Assembly (NCBI RefSeq): GCF_051257895.1
Contig: NZ_CP194331.1
Coordinates: forward strand, 682,001 to 746,000
Direction: 5' to 3'
DNA length: 64,000 nt
Origin: Gallionella straubiae
Lineage (GTDB): Bacteria; Pseudomonadota; Gammaproteobacteria; Burkholderiales; Gallionellaceae
Positions 16,926 to 24,894 of this stretch are shown here, piece by piece; positions within the stretch are counted from its first letter, which is position 1, and the number at the start of each line of letters is the position of its first letter. The notes under the pieces are model-generated. The model did no database searches and was not told the DNA's origin. It saw only the letters and a program-made list of their open reading frames with translations. The translations under genes and the position numbers were made by a program.

Positions 16926-17546
16926 TTAAGGGTTATGGGTGATGGCACGGTGCTTTGCGGTTTCGGTATCCGCGACCACCCCCATCGAGACGATGGAGCG
17001 CAATGCCACGTCCACCGTCATCTCCAGCTCGATGGTGTCGGCCTTGCGCACGTAGAAATAAAAACCGTTCACCGGGCTGGGCGTGGTGGGTATGAACACT
17101 GCGACATATTCCTCGTCGAACTGCCCTGCCACCTCGCCCGGCACGCTGGTCTGAAACGCCAGTGACCAGGCCTGCGGGTGGGGGTAACGCACCAGCAGCA
17201 CCTTGCGGAACGAGTTGCCGCTGCCGGACAGCAGGGTGTCGCTGACCTGCTTGACGCCCTTGTAGATGCTGCCGACGAACGGCACATGCAGCATCGCCTT
17301 TTCCGATGCTTCCCAGAGTCGCTGGCCGAACACGTTGCGCATCAGCAGTCCGGTCAGCACCACCACACCCAGCGTCAGGATGATGCCCAGACCGGGAATG
17401 TGGAAAGGCAGCAGATTGTCCGGACGCCAATGCTCAGGCAGCAGCAGCAGCGTCTGGTCCATCGTGCCGATGACCAGATTCAGCGCCCAGATGGTGATGC
17501 CGAGCGGCACCCAGACCAGCAGGCCGGTGATGAGGTATTTCTTCAT
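16926..17546 (-). CDS. DUF502 family membrane protein
   Basis: 206 residues with two N-terminal transmembrane helices (LITGLLVWVPLGITIWALNL; IILTLGVVVLTGLLM) and a conserved cytosolic part (PFVGSIYKGVKQVSDTL, VFIPTTPSPVNGFYF). Function unknown. It lies between fmdB and aspS, a frequent neighbourhood in betaproteobacteria. Confidence 0.88.
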   Translation of the reverse strand: MKKYLITGLLVWVPLGITIWALNLVIGTMDQTLLLLPEHWRPDNLLPFHIPGLGIILTLGVVVLTGLLMRNVFGQRLWEASEKAMLHVPFVGSIYKGVKQVSDTLLSGSGNSFRKVLLVRYPHPQAWSLAFQTSVPGEVAGQFDEEYVAVFIPTTPSPVNGFYFYVRKADTIELEMTVDVALRSIVSMGVVADTETAKHRAITHNP

Positions 17547-17553
17547 CGGCTAA

Positions 17554-17799
17554 TCAGCTTGCCGCCGCACAGGAACCGCCGCCGCAGCAAGGTGCGCTGG
17601 CGGGTTCAGCCTTGGTCGGGTTCTTGAAGTCGGTGGCGTAATAGCCGTTGCCCTTCAGCTGGAAACCGGCTGCGGTCAATTGTTTGGCAAAGGTTTCCTT
17701 GCCGCATTCCGGGCAAGTGGCGAGCGGCGCATCGCTCATTTTCTGCAGGACATCCTGTTGCAGGCCGCAACTGGAACAAGCGTAAGCATAAATAGGCAC
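17554..17799 (-). CDS. FmdB-type zinc ribbon protein
   Basis: 81 residues. The N-terminal zinc ribbon is PIYAYACSSCG ... CPECG with two CxxC pairs; the tail is a short Cys/Gly segment (CCGGGSC). The GTG start at 17799 is supported by AGGAGG upstream. Family members are called putative regulators, but direct function is not established. First gene of the fmdB-DUF502-aspS run. Confidence 0.85.
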   Translation of the reverse strand: MPIYAYACSSCGLQQDVLQKMSDAPLATCPECGKETFAKQLTAAGFQLKGNGYYATDFKNPTKAEPASAPCCGGGSCAAAS

Positions 17800-18020
17800 A
17801 ATTTCCTCCTATCCGGGTAATTTCAAAGGGGCGCATTATACATTAGGGGCGGTGCTTGCCGCGAATCTTGAAATAACGTTTAATCCGCTCAACACAAAGA
17901 AATCCGAGGCGCCAGTCGAAGGAAGGATTGCCCGGCAATTCCAGAGTGCGCAACAAGATTACAACCTGTACCACAGAAGATCGGCTTCACATAAGTTGTT
18001 AATATATAAGGAGTCATTTC

Positions 18021-19949
18021 ATGCTTCCCCGCAGCCTCCAAGCGAAATTCATCCTGCCCGTTTCAGCACTGGTCGTCGTCGTCACGCTTATCCTCGTCGC
18101 AGCCATTTCGATCGGCAACAGCCGCAGCATCGAGCAGTCTGCCCAGAGTGAAAGCCAGGAAAAGCTCTCCAACATAGCGCGGATTCTTGCCGTTACCGAC
18201 GCTATCATGATGGAGCGCGTGAAGGGCTCGATGAAACTGCTCATCGAGCGCGGCGGCGCTATCGGCGTTCCGCGCCAGGGCAATCCGGTGGAAGTCGAAG
18301 GCAAAATGCCGCCCGACCTGATTTTTAGCAACCAGCCCCAGGCACACCACTTCGAACTGGTGGATGGCGTGACCTCCAGCCAGGGAGGCACCGCCACGTT
18401 ATTTTCCAAGTCGGGCGAGGAATTCGTGCGGATCAGCACCAACGTGAAAAAAAGCGACGGCAAACGCGCCATCGGCACGATACTCGACCCCAACGGCAAG
18501 GCCATCAAGGCTATCCGTGCAGGCCAGGCTTTCTATGGCCAGGTAGACATCCTGGGCAACCCATTCCTCACCGGCTATGAACCCATACTCGACGCCCAGA
18601 AAAATACTGTCGGCATCTGGTACGTGGGCTACAAGATCGACATGCAGGCCTTGCAGCAATCCATCTCTAGGAGCCGCATCCTGAGCGGCGGCTTCATCGC
18701 GCTGCTGGACGACAAGGGCAAGGTGCGATTCCATTCCGAAAACGTCACCCCCGAAACAGTTCTGGGTGTTGCAAACGGCAACATCCAGGGATGGGAGATC
18801 AAACGGGAAACCTTCACCCCTTGGGGTTTCGGGATCGTATCGGCCTACCCCAGGGACGAAGTGAGCGGCGCGGTCAACAAGGCCATCTTCGTCGTCGTGG
18901 CGATAGGCGTGGTGCTGGGCGGCATTCTGGTGGGCTTGCTGTTCTGGCTGTCGCGTTCGCTGGTTATCAACCCGTTGAACGAGGCGGTTGCCGCCGCCGG
19001 AAAAATCGCCAATGGCGACCTGTCCAATCTGGTCAGCACCCGGCGCGAAGATGAAATTGGTGCATTGCTCAATGCGCTGGGTCACATGCAGGAATCCCTG
19101 CGCCAGATGATCGGCAACATCACCAGCAACGCGCGGCACATTTCCGAGCTATCCGATTCCCTTTCCACCACCTCCAACGATGTGGCGAGCCAGTCCGGAC
19201 AGCAAAGCGAAGCGGCGGCTTCAGCGGCGGCGGCAGTTGAAGAACTGACCACCAGCATCGAGCACATGGCCGAGAATGCCCGCGATTCCTTTGCGCTGGC
19301 CCAGGAAGCCGGCGAAACCGCCAAACGAGGCGCCGGCATCGTAAGCCAGGCTTCGGCGGAAATGAGCAACATTGCCGAGAGCGTGAATCAATCCTCGCAG
19401 CGGATCCTTTCCTTGGGTGAACACTCCGCCAACATTTCCGCGATTGCCAGTGTTATCAAGGACATTGCCGACCAGACAAACCTGCTGGCGCTCAACGCCG
19501 CCATCGAAGCGGCGCGCGCCGGCGAGCAGGGGCGCGGATTTGCCGTGGTGGCCGACGAGGTCAGAAAACTCGCCGAACGCACCGCCAAATCCACCGATGA
19601 AATCACTGCCATGATCGGCGCCATCCAGTCCGAAACGAAGCACGCCGTGGAAACCATGCATCAAGGGCAGCAACGCGTCGATACCGGAGTGGCGATGGCC
19701 GGGGAGGCCGGCCTGGCCATGGGCGAAATCAGCAGCGGCTCGGAACGGGTGGTGGATGCGGTCAACAGCATTTCTGCCGCCCTCCAGCAGCAAAGCTCCT
19801 CCAGCGGCCTGATTGCATCCAACGTGGAAAAAATCGCCACCATGTCGGAACAAAATGCTCTTGCCATTCAGGATGTCGCCCAGGCATCCGCCCAGTTACG
19901 GGAATCCGCCAACTCACTGCAGGCTGCGGTGGCGCGGTTCAGGGTATAA
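18021..19949 (+). CDS. Methyl-accepting chemotaxis protein with periplasmic Cache domain
   Basis: 642 residues. TM1 (about 10-31) leads to a periplasmic Cache-type sensor (about 35-285; motifs TATLFSKSGEEFVRISTNVKK, YEPILD), then TM2 (VVVAIGVVLGGILVGLLFWL), a HAMP domain and a long cytoplasmic signalling domain. The hairpin tip is ADQTNLLALNAAIEAARAGEQGRGFAVVADEVRKLA, nearly invariant. AAGGAG precedes the ATG. Sensors of this type often bind small organic acids, but no ligand can be read here. No CheR/CheB-docking pentapeptide is seen at the C-terminus. Confidence 0.93.
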   Translation: MLPRSLQAKFILPVSALVVVVTLILVAAISIGNSRSIEQSAQSESQEKLSNIARILAVTDAIMMERVKGSMKLLIERGGAIGVPRQGNPVEVEGKMPPDLIFSNQPQAHHFELVDGVTSSQGGTATLFSKSGEEFVRISTNVKKSDGKRAIGTILDPNGKAIKAIRAGQAFYGQVDILGNPFLTGYEPILDAQKNTVGIWYVGYKIDMQALQQSISRSRILSGGFIALLDDKGKVRFHSENVTPETVLGVANGNIQGWEIKRETFTPWGFGIVSAYPRDEVSGAVNKAIFVVVAIGVVLGGILVGLLFWLSRSLVINPLNEAVAAAGKIANGDLSNLVSTRREDEIGALLNALGHMQESLRQMIGNITSNARHISELSDSLSTTSNDVASQSGQQSEAAASAAAAVEELTTSIEHMAENARDSFALAQEAGETAKRGAGIVSQASAEMSNIAESVNQSSQRILSLGEHSANISAIASVIKDIADQTNLLALNAAIEAARAGEQGRGFAVVADEVRKLAERTAKSTDEITAMIGAIQSETKHAVETMHQGQQRVDTGVAMAGEAGLAMGEISSGSERVVDAVNSISAALQQQSSSSGLIASNVEKIATMSEQNALAIQDVAQASAQLRESANSLQAAVARFRV

Positions 19950-19954
19950 ATCCT

Positions 19955-19992
19955 CCAGGGCCTCGGCAAGTTAAAGCTTTCCGAGACCCTGG
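19955..19992. terminator. Hairpin between MCP gene and uvrB
   Basis: CCAGGG-C-CTCGG pairs with CCGAG-A-CCCTGG (arms 19955-19966 and 19981-19992) around a 14-nt loop between two convergent genes. No T-run follows on either strand, so it is a bidirectional stem without the classic tail. Confidence 0.55.
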
Positions 19993-19995
19993 ATC

Positions 19996-22020
19996 TTACA
20001 GCGCCGACAAAAACACGCTCTCGCGCAGTTTTTTCAACTGGTCGCGCAGCTCGGCGGCACGCTCGAATTCCAGGTTTTTCGCGGCTTGCAGCATTTCCTT
20101 CTCCAGCCGGGCGATTTCCTTCGACACATCCTTTTCGCTCATCGCCAGATATTTTGCCTGCTCCTGCGCAGCCTTGAGTTGGCTGCGCGCGGCTTCCGGC
20201 TCGTACATGCCCTCGATGATGTCCTTGATACGCTTCTGCACGCCCTGCGGCGTGATGCCATGCGCGAAGTTATAGGCCACCTGCCTGGTGCGGCGGCGCT
20301 CGGTCTCGTCGATCGCGCGGCGCATCGAATCGGTGATCCTGTCGGCATACAGCAGCGCCTTGCCGTTGAGGTGGCGCGCGGCGCGGCCGATGGTCTGGAT
20401 CAGCGAGCGCTCTGAGCGCAGGAAGCCTTCCTTGTCGGCATCGAGGATCGCGACCAGCGACACCTCGGGGATGTCCAGCCCCTCGCGCAGCAGGTTAATG
20501 CCGACCAGCACGTCGAACATGCCGAGGCGCAGGTCGCGGATGATCTCGACGCGCTCCACGGTCTCGACGTCGGAATGCAGATAGCGCACCTTGATGCCGT
20601 GCTCGGAAAAATATTCGGTGAGCTGCTCCGCCATGCGCTTGGTCAGTGTGGTCACCAGCACGCGCTCGCCCTGCTCCACGCGCAGGTTCACCTCGGACAT
20701 CAGGTCGTCCACCTGGTACGTCGCGGGGCGCACCTCGATCTGCGGATCGATCAACCCGGTCGGGCGCACCACCTGCTCCACCACCTGGCCGGCATGTTCG
20801 GCCTCATAGGTCGAAGGCGTGGCGGAGATGAAGATGCTCTGGCGCATCACCTTTTCGAATTCGTCGAAACGCAACGGGCGGTTGTCCATCGCGGAAGGCA
20901 GACGGAAGCCGTAGTTGACGAGATTCTCCTTGCGTGCGCGGTCGCCCTTGTACATGCCGCCGATCTGCGGGATCGTGACATGGCTCTCGTCGATGAACAT
21001 CAGCGCATTGGGTGGCAGATAATCCAGCAGCGTCGGCGGCGGCTCGCCGGGCTTGCGCCCCGACAGGTGGCGCGAGTAGTTCTCGATGCCCTTGCAGAAG
21101 CCGATCTCGTTAAGCATCTCGATGTCGTGGCGGGTGCGCTGCTCGATGCGCTGTGCCTCAACCAGCTTGTTCTCGCGCTGATAGAACGCGATGCGCTCGG
21201 CCAGCTCGACCTTGATGGTCTCCAGCGCGGCCAGCACCGTGGCGCGCGGCGTGACGTAATGGCTGGAGGGATAAACAGTGTAGCGCGGCACCTTTTGCAG
21301 GATATGCCCGGTGAGCGGATCGAATAGCGACAGCGTTTCGACTTCGTCGTCGAACAGCGTCAGGCGCAACGCGTGCTCGCTGCTTTCTGCAGGGAAGATG
21401 TCGATAACGTCGCCGCGCACGCGGAACGTCCCGCGATGGAAATCCAGCTCGTTGCGCTGGTACTGCATCTCGACGAGGCGCTTGATCACGTCGCGCTGCG
21501 CCATTTTTTCGTTGTGGCGCAGGTGCAGGATCATGCCGTGGTAATCCACCGGATCGCCGATACCGTAGATCGCCGATACCGTCGCGACGATCACGGCATC
21601 CTCGCGCTCCAGCAGCGCCTTGGTCGCCGACAGGCGCATCTGCTCGATCTGCTCGTTGATGCTGGAATCCTTCTCGATGTATACGTCGCGCGACGGGACA
21701 TAGGCCTCGGGCTGGTAGTAGTCGTAATAGGAGACGAAATACTCCACCGCATTCTCGGGAAAGAAATCGCGCAGCTCGGAATACAGCTGTGCCGCCAGCG
21801 TCTTGTTCGGCGCCATCACGATGGCCGGCCGCCCGGTACGTGCAATGACGTTGGCCATGGTGAACGTCTTGCCCGAGCCGGTCACGCCGAGCAGCGTCTG
21901 GAACGACAAGCCGTCCTCGACCCCCTCCACCAGCTGCGCGATGGCCGTGGGCTGGTCGCCTGCCGGTTCGAATGGCTGGTGCAGGCGGTAGAGGCTGTTG
22001 GGGAAGGTGATGACGTTCAT
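19996..22020 (-). CDS. uvrB: Excinuclease ABC subunit B
   Basis: 674 residues. Visible: FEPAGDQPTAIAQL start, Walker A GVTGSGKT, the beta-hairpin YYDYYQPEAYVP that inserts between DNA strands, helicase motifs (FIDESHVTI, GLDIPEVSL, RAARH) and the C-terminal UVR motif that binds UvrC. The ATG at 22020 (MNVITFPNS) is chosen over one 99 bp upstream because the family begins here. Damage verification in nucleotide excision repair. A short decayed copy of its N-terminal region lies at 22.6 kb. Confidence 0.96.
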   Translation of the reverse strand: MNVITFPNSLYRLHQPFEPAGDQPTAIAQLVEGVEDGLSFQTLLGVTGSGKTFTMANVIARTGRPAIVMAPNKTLAAQLYSELRDFFPENAVEYFVSYYDYYQPEAYVPSRDVYIEKDSSINEQIEQMRLSATKALLEREDAVIVATVSAIYGIGDPVDYHGMILHLRHNEKMAQRDVIKRLVEMQYQRNELDFHRGTFRVRGDVIDIFPAESSEHALRLTLFDDEVETLSLFDPLTGHILQKVPRYTVYPSSHYVTPRATVLAALETIKVELAERIAFYQRENKLVEAQRIEQRTRHDIEMLNEIGFCKGIENYSRHLSGRKPGEPPPTLLDYLPPNALMFIDESHVTIPQIGGMYKGDRARKENLVNYGFRLPSAMDNRPLRFDEFEKVMRQSIFISATPSTYEAEHAGQVVEQVVRPTGLIDPQIEVRPATYQVDDLMSEVNLRVEQGERVLVTTLTKRMAEQLTEYFSEHGIKVRYLHSDVETVERVEIIRDLRLGMFDVLVGINLLREGLDIPEVSLVAILDADKEGFLRSERSLIQTIGRAARHLNGKALLYADRITDSMRRAIDETERRRTRQVAYNFAHGITPQGVQKRIKDIIEGMYEPEAARSQLKAAQEQAKYLAMSEKDVSKEIARLEKEMLQAAKNLEFERAAELRDQLKKLRESVFLSAL

Positions 22021-22182
22021 GATGAGGCGCGTATTGTACGGGGAATGGGGCAATTGCCAAACGGGAAGCCATCGCGGAAAATGCTTCCACAGCAAGGGGC
22101 GAAAAACCGTTTCGATCATGACCCGGTTTCTAACCTTGGCTCTGGTTCTTTTCTGCCGGGCATTATCGGAGAGGTGATATAA

Positions 22183-22488
22183 ATGAAAACATTAGTAAAC
22201 GTTCTGGTGCTTGTGGCCGGGTTGTCAGTGTTACCGGCACCGGCCGCCTATGCCGCCGCGGTGGTGAAGTACGAACCCAAGACAAACACCACGATGAAGG
22301 AAGCCCTGCTTAATCTCAAGAATGAGCGCGTGACTCTCACGCTCGAATCGGGCCAGGAGATTGAAGGAAAGGTGACTATGGTTGGGGACTCCGTTGTGTA
22401 TATCACGCAACTTGCCGGAAAAGTTTTTTTCGACGCTGTAGTGAACATAGACAAGATTAACGCTATCGTCTTCAGAAAAGAATACTGA
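22183..22488 (+). CDS. Exported small protein with Sm-like (SH3-type barrel) core
   Basis: 101 residues. A signal peptide (LVNVLVLVAGLSVLPAPAAYA) is followed by a single domain of about 60 residues: NERVTLTLESGQEIEGKVTMVGDSVVYIT, then VNIDKINAIVFR. This alternates like an Sm/LSm strand pattern (VTLTLESGQEIEGKV resembles the Sm1 motif). Sm-like proteins are normally cytosolic RNA binders, so an exported one likely does something else. No partner gene is evident; it stands alone between uvrB and a DUF2784 gene. GGAGAGGTG precedes the ATG. Confidence 0.7.
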   Translation: MKTLVNVLVLVAGLSVLPAPAAYAAAVVKYEPKTNTTMKEALLNLKNERVTLTLESGQEIEGKVTMVGDSVVYITQLAGKVFFDAVVNIDKINAIVFRKEY

Positions 22489-22576
22489 TCCAGCACGGAT
22501 CAAACATCTCACATTATTTTTTCAACAGCGCATCAAAAGCCAGTGGGGACATCACCAACGGCTTGGTTTATTTGAC

Positions 22577-22635
22577 TTCTCGATCTCCTCCGCCAGTTGC
22601 GCGATAGCCGTTGACTACCCGCCCGCTGGTTTAAA
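22577..22635 (-). pseudogene. Decayed fragment resembling the uvrB 5' region
   Basis: Read on the minus strand this gives FKPAGG-stop-STAIAQLAEEIEK, against FEPAGDQPTAIAQLVEGVED in UvrB (intact copy at about 21914-21972). The DNA matches at roughly 70% of positions over 59 bp. It has an internal stop. Sequence to its left reads KPLVMSPLAFDALLKK-stop in another frame. It may be a relic of a second uvrB-like gene or of an unrelated ORF with a similar start. Confidence 0.45.
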
Positions 22636-22662
22636 CGGAGATACCTTTAGCTAAGGGGGACG

Positions 22663-23067
22663 ATCATCTACCTGTTCCTGGCCGATCTAATTCTTGCCAC
22701 CCATGCATTGTTCGCAGCATTTGTCGTTCTGGGGTTGGCTGCGGTTCTGCTCGGGAAGTATCGGCAGTGGGGCTGGGTCAAAAATTGGTGGTTCAGGCTA
22801 GCGCACCTTGTAGCTATCGGCATCGTAATTACGGAGTCATGGCTGGGCCTAGTATGTCCGCTCACCGAATGGGAGAGCCGTGCAAGAGAGGCGACGGGTG
22901 GTGAAGCCTACTCAAGCTCTTTCATCCAGTACTGGTTGCAAAGAGTGTTGTTCTATGACTTTCCCCCTTGGGTCTTTACGGTTGCCTATACAGCATTCGG
23001 AATGCTGGTGCTGGTTGCCTGGCTGCGCGTGCCACCAGAACATCCGCAAAAACAGAAATCCGGCTAG
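22663..23067 (+). CDS. DUF2784 family membrane protein with non-canonical or lost start codon
   Basis: The protein (about 134 residues) has three hydrophobic segments and the family features: an N-terminal IIYLFLADLILATHALFAAFVVLG helix, WESRAREATGGEAY and PPWVFTVAYTAFG. The frame is open from 22651, but no ATG, GTG or TTG occurs until the TTG at 22708, which would remove half of the first helix. AAGGGGG lies just before ACG-ATC-ATC at 22660-22668. The gene either uses ATC (22663 or 22666), or its ATG has mutated, or there is a base error. Function unknown. Confidence 0.6.
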   Translation: MIYLFLADLILATHALFAAFVVLGLAAVLLGKYRQWGWVKNWWFRLAHLVAIGIVITESWLGLVCPLTEWESRAREATGGEAYSSSFIQYWLQRVLFYDFPPWVFTVAYTAFGMLVLVAWLRVPPEHPQKQKSG

Positions 23068-23114
23068 GCATCCCGTCTCATCATTTTGCAGAGAATGGAT
23101 AGCGAAGATTACCT

Positions 23115-23142
23115 TTGACAGGCTTGCAAAACATGATATGGT
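23115..23142 (+). promoter_or_regulatory. Possible sigma70 promoter
   Basis: A perfect -35 TTGACA (23115-23120) and a weaker -10 TATGGT (23137-23142), 16 bp apart, in a 532-bp region without a gene. The predicted transcript would start near 23149, just before a series of hairpins. Confidence 0.5.
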
Positions 23143-23148
23143 TGCAAA

Positions 23149-23290
23149 AAAATGCCGTACGGCATGAACCGTACGGCACAAAGCCAGCTGTTGCTGGCAT
23201 GCTTCACTTGGAGAGAGGAAGCAAACCTGTAGGGAGACGTACATCAAGCGGCCTTATTTCTGAAGCCCGCTTCTCAGGCATGATTTTCAG
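23149..23290 (+). ncRNA. Candidate structured RNA (four consecutive hairpins)
   Basis: Downstream of the promoter above are TGCCGTACGG-CATGAA-CCGTACGGCA (23153-23178, perfect), then GCCAGC-TGTT-GCTGGC, then TGCTTC ... GAAGCA, then TTCTGAA ... TTCAGAA. No credible ORF of useful length is present. The remaining stretch to 23561 shows nothing obvious apart from the -10 box of aspC. No terminator with a T-run is seen, so the 3' end is arbitrary. The first palindrome could instead be an operator. Confidence 0.35.
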
Positions 23291-23599
23291 AATCCAACCA
23301 TGCATAAAAATCACTTAACGATCATATGGCTAGCTAAAATTACGGCCGCCAGCCCGAAGCACCTCCCCCAATACCCGCACAGATTAAAAGGTTTTTACAA
23401 AAGAAGCCCTGATGTGCGTCAACTCATGGTCAATTAAGGATCGAAAGGCTGCCGATTCCTGAAAGCCGGCATGGCTTTCTGCTCTGGGGATCCGCCCGCT
23501 CATCAAGCCGTACCTCATTTTTTCCGCCTTTTAATCCATCCCCTCTTCCCTGCCGCATAGGTATAATTCGCTCCCTCGTTCAAACAGCAAGGACATATC

Positions 23600-24793
23600 T
23601 TGAAACTCTCGACTCGCGTACAGGCCATCAAGCCCTCACCAACTCTCGCCGTCACCGCCCGTGCGGCGAAGCTGAAAGCCGAAGGTAAGGACATCATCGG
23701 GCTGGGTGCGGGCGAACCGGATTTCGATACGCCGCAGCACATCAAGGATGCGGCTATCGATGCAATCAACAAGGGGCTTACCAAATACACCCCTGTGGGC
23801 GGCATCCCCTCGCTGAAACAGGCCATCATCGCGAAATTAAAGCGCGACAACGGGCTCGACTACGCCGCTAAGCAGATCCTGGTCTCGTGTGGTGGCAAGC
23901 AGAGCTTCTTCAACCTCGCGCTTGCCTACATCAACCCCGGCGACGAGGTCATCATCCCCGCACCGTACTGGGTGTCCTATCCCGACATCGTGATCATCGC
24001 CGAAGGCAAGCCGGTGATCGTTGAGGCAGGCATCGAACAGGGTTTCCGCATGACCGCCGCGCAACTCGAAGCCGCGATCACACCGAAAACAACGATGGTG
24101 GTCATCAACAGCCCGAGCAACCCGTCCGGCGCGGTGTACACCTTTGAGGAACTGAAGGCCTTGGGCGAGGTGCTGCGCAAGCATCCCAACATCCTCATCG
24201 CCACCGACGACATGTACGAGCATATCGCGCTGACCGATGCGAAGTTCGTCAACATCCTGAATGCCTGCCCCGACCTGTATCCGCGCACCATGGTGCTGAA
24301 CGGTGTGTCCAAGGCCTATTCCATGACCGGCTGGCGCATCGGCTACGCGGCGGGGCCGGAGAACATCATCACCGCGATGGAGAACGTACAATCGCAGAGC
24401 ACTTCCAACCCGACCTCTATCTCGCAGGTGGCGGCGGAAGCTGCATTGAACGGCGACCAGGGCTGCATCACGCCGATGCTCAAGGCATTCCGCGAGCGGC
24501 ATATGTTCGTGGTAAATGAATTGAACAAGATAGCCGGCGTGCAGTGCCTCATGGCGGGCGGCGCGTTCTACGCCTTCCCGGACATGCGCGGGGCGATCAC
24601 AAGGCTGCACCAGCGCGGCACGATCAAGGCCGCGACCGACATCGCGCTTTCCGAATATCTGCTGGAACAGGGTGGTGTCGCCGTGGTACCCGGCTCGGCC
24701 TTCGGCAGCGAAGGTTATGTGCGCCTCTCGTTCGCCACCTCGATGGACAATCTCATGAATGCGCTGGAGCGCATAGCGAAGGCGCTTTCCTGA
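23600..24793 (+). CDS. aspC: Aspartate aminotransferase (class I, subgroup Ib)
   Basis: 397 residues with the class I aminotransferase landmarks: GAGEPDFDTP, the NSPSNPSGAVY substrate loop, SKAYSMTGWRIGYAAGP with the PLP lysine, and the C-terminal VRLSFATS carrying the arginine for the substrate carboxylate. It interconverts aspartate and oxaloacetate with glutamate and 2-oxoglutarate. The start is TTG at 23600, with AAGGA upstream and the family start MKLSTRVQ. A TATAAT box at 23562-23567 lies 33 bp before the start, so the leader is short. Confidence 0.93.
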   Translation: MKLSTRVQAIKPSPTLAVTARAAKLKAEGKDIIGLGAGEPDFDTPQHIKDAAIDAINKGLTKYTPVGGIPSLKQAIIAKLKRDNGLDYAAKQILVSCGGKQSFFNLALAYINPGDEVIIPAPYWVSYPDIVIIAEGKPVIVEAGIEQGFRMTAAQLEAAITPKTTMVVINSPSNPSGAVYTFEELKALGEVLRKHPNILIATDDMYEHIALTDAKFVNILNACPDLYPRTMVLNGVSKAYSMTGWRIGYAAGPENIITAMENVQSQSTSNPTSISQVAAEAALNGDQGCITPMLKAFRERHMFVVNELNKIAGVQCLMAGGAFYAFPDMRGAITRLHQRGTIKAATDIALSEYLLEQGGVAVVPGSAFGSEGYVRLSFATSMDNLMNALERIAKALS

Positions 24794-24799
24794 GATTGC

Positions 24800-24834
24800 G
24801 GCTTCGACTACCTTCAGGTTGGTCGAAGCCAAAA
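24800..24834. terminator. Hairpin after aspC
   Basis: GGCTTCGAC (24800-24808) pairs with GTCGAAGCC (24822-24830) around a 13-nt loop, in the gap between the convergent aspC and cyclase-AsmA genes. It has no T-run on either strand. Confidence 0.4.
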
Positions 24835-24894
24835 TCTCCTGTACTGGAGCGCCTCACCAAGGCATTAGGTTGATTTTCTGCAGGTGGATTGGAA

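Noticed and set aside
23115..23318. 67-codon plus-strand ORF over the hairpin series
   Set aside because: It begins within the -35 box and crosses perfect palindromes; no ribosome site. A structured RNA explains the region better.
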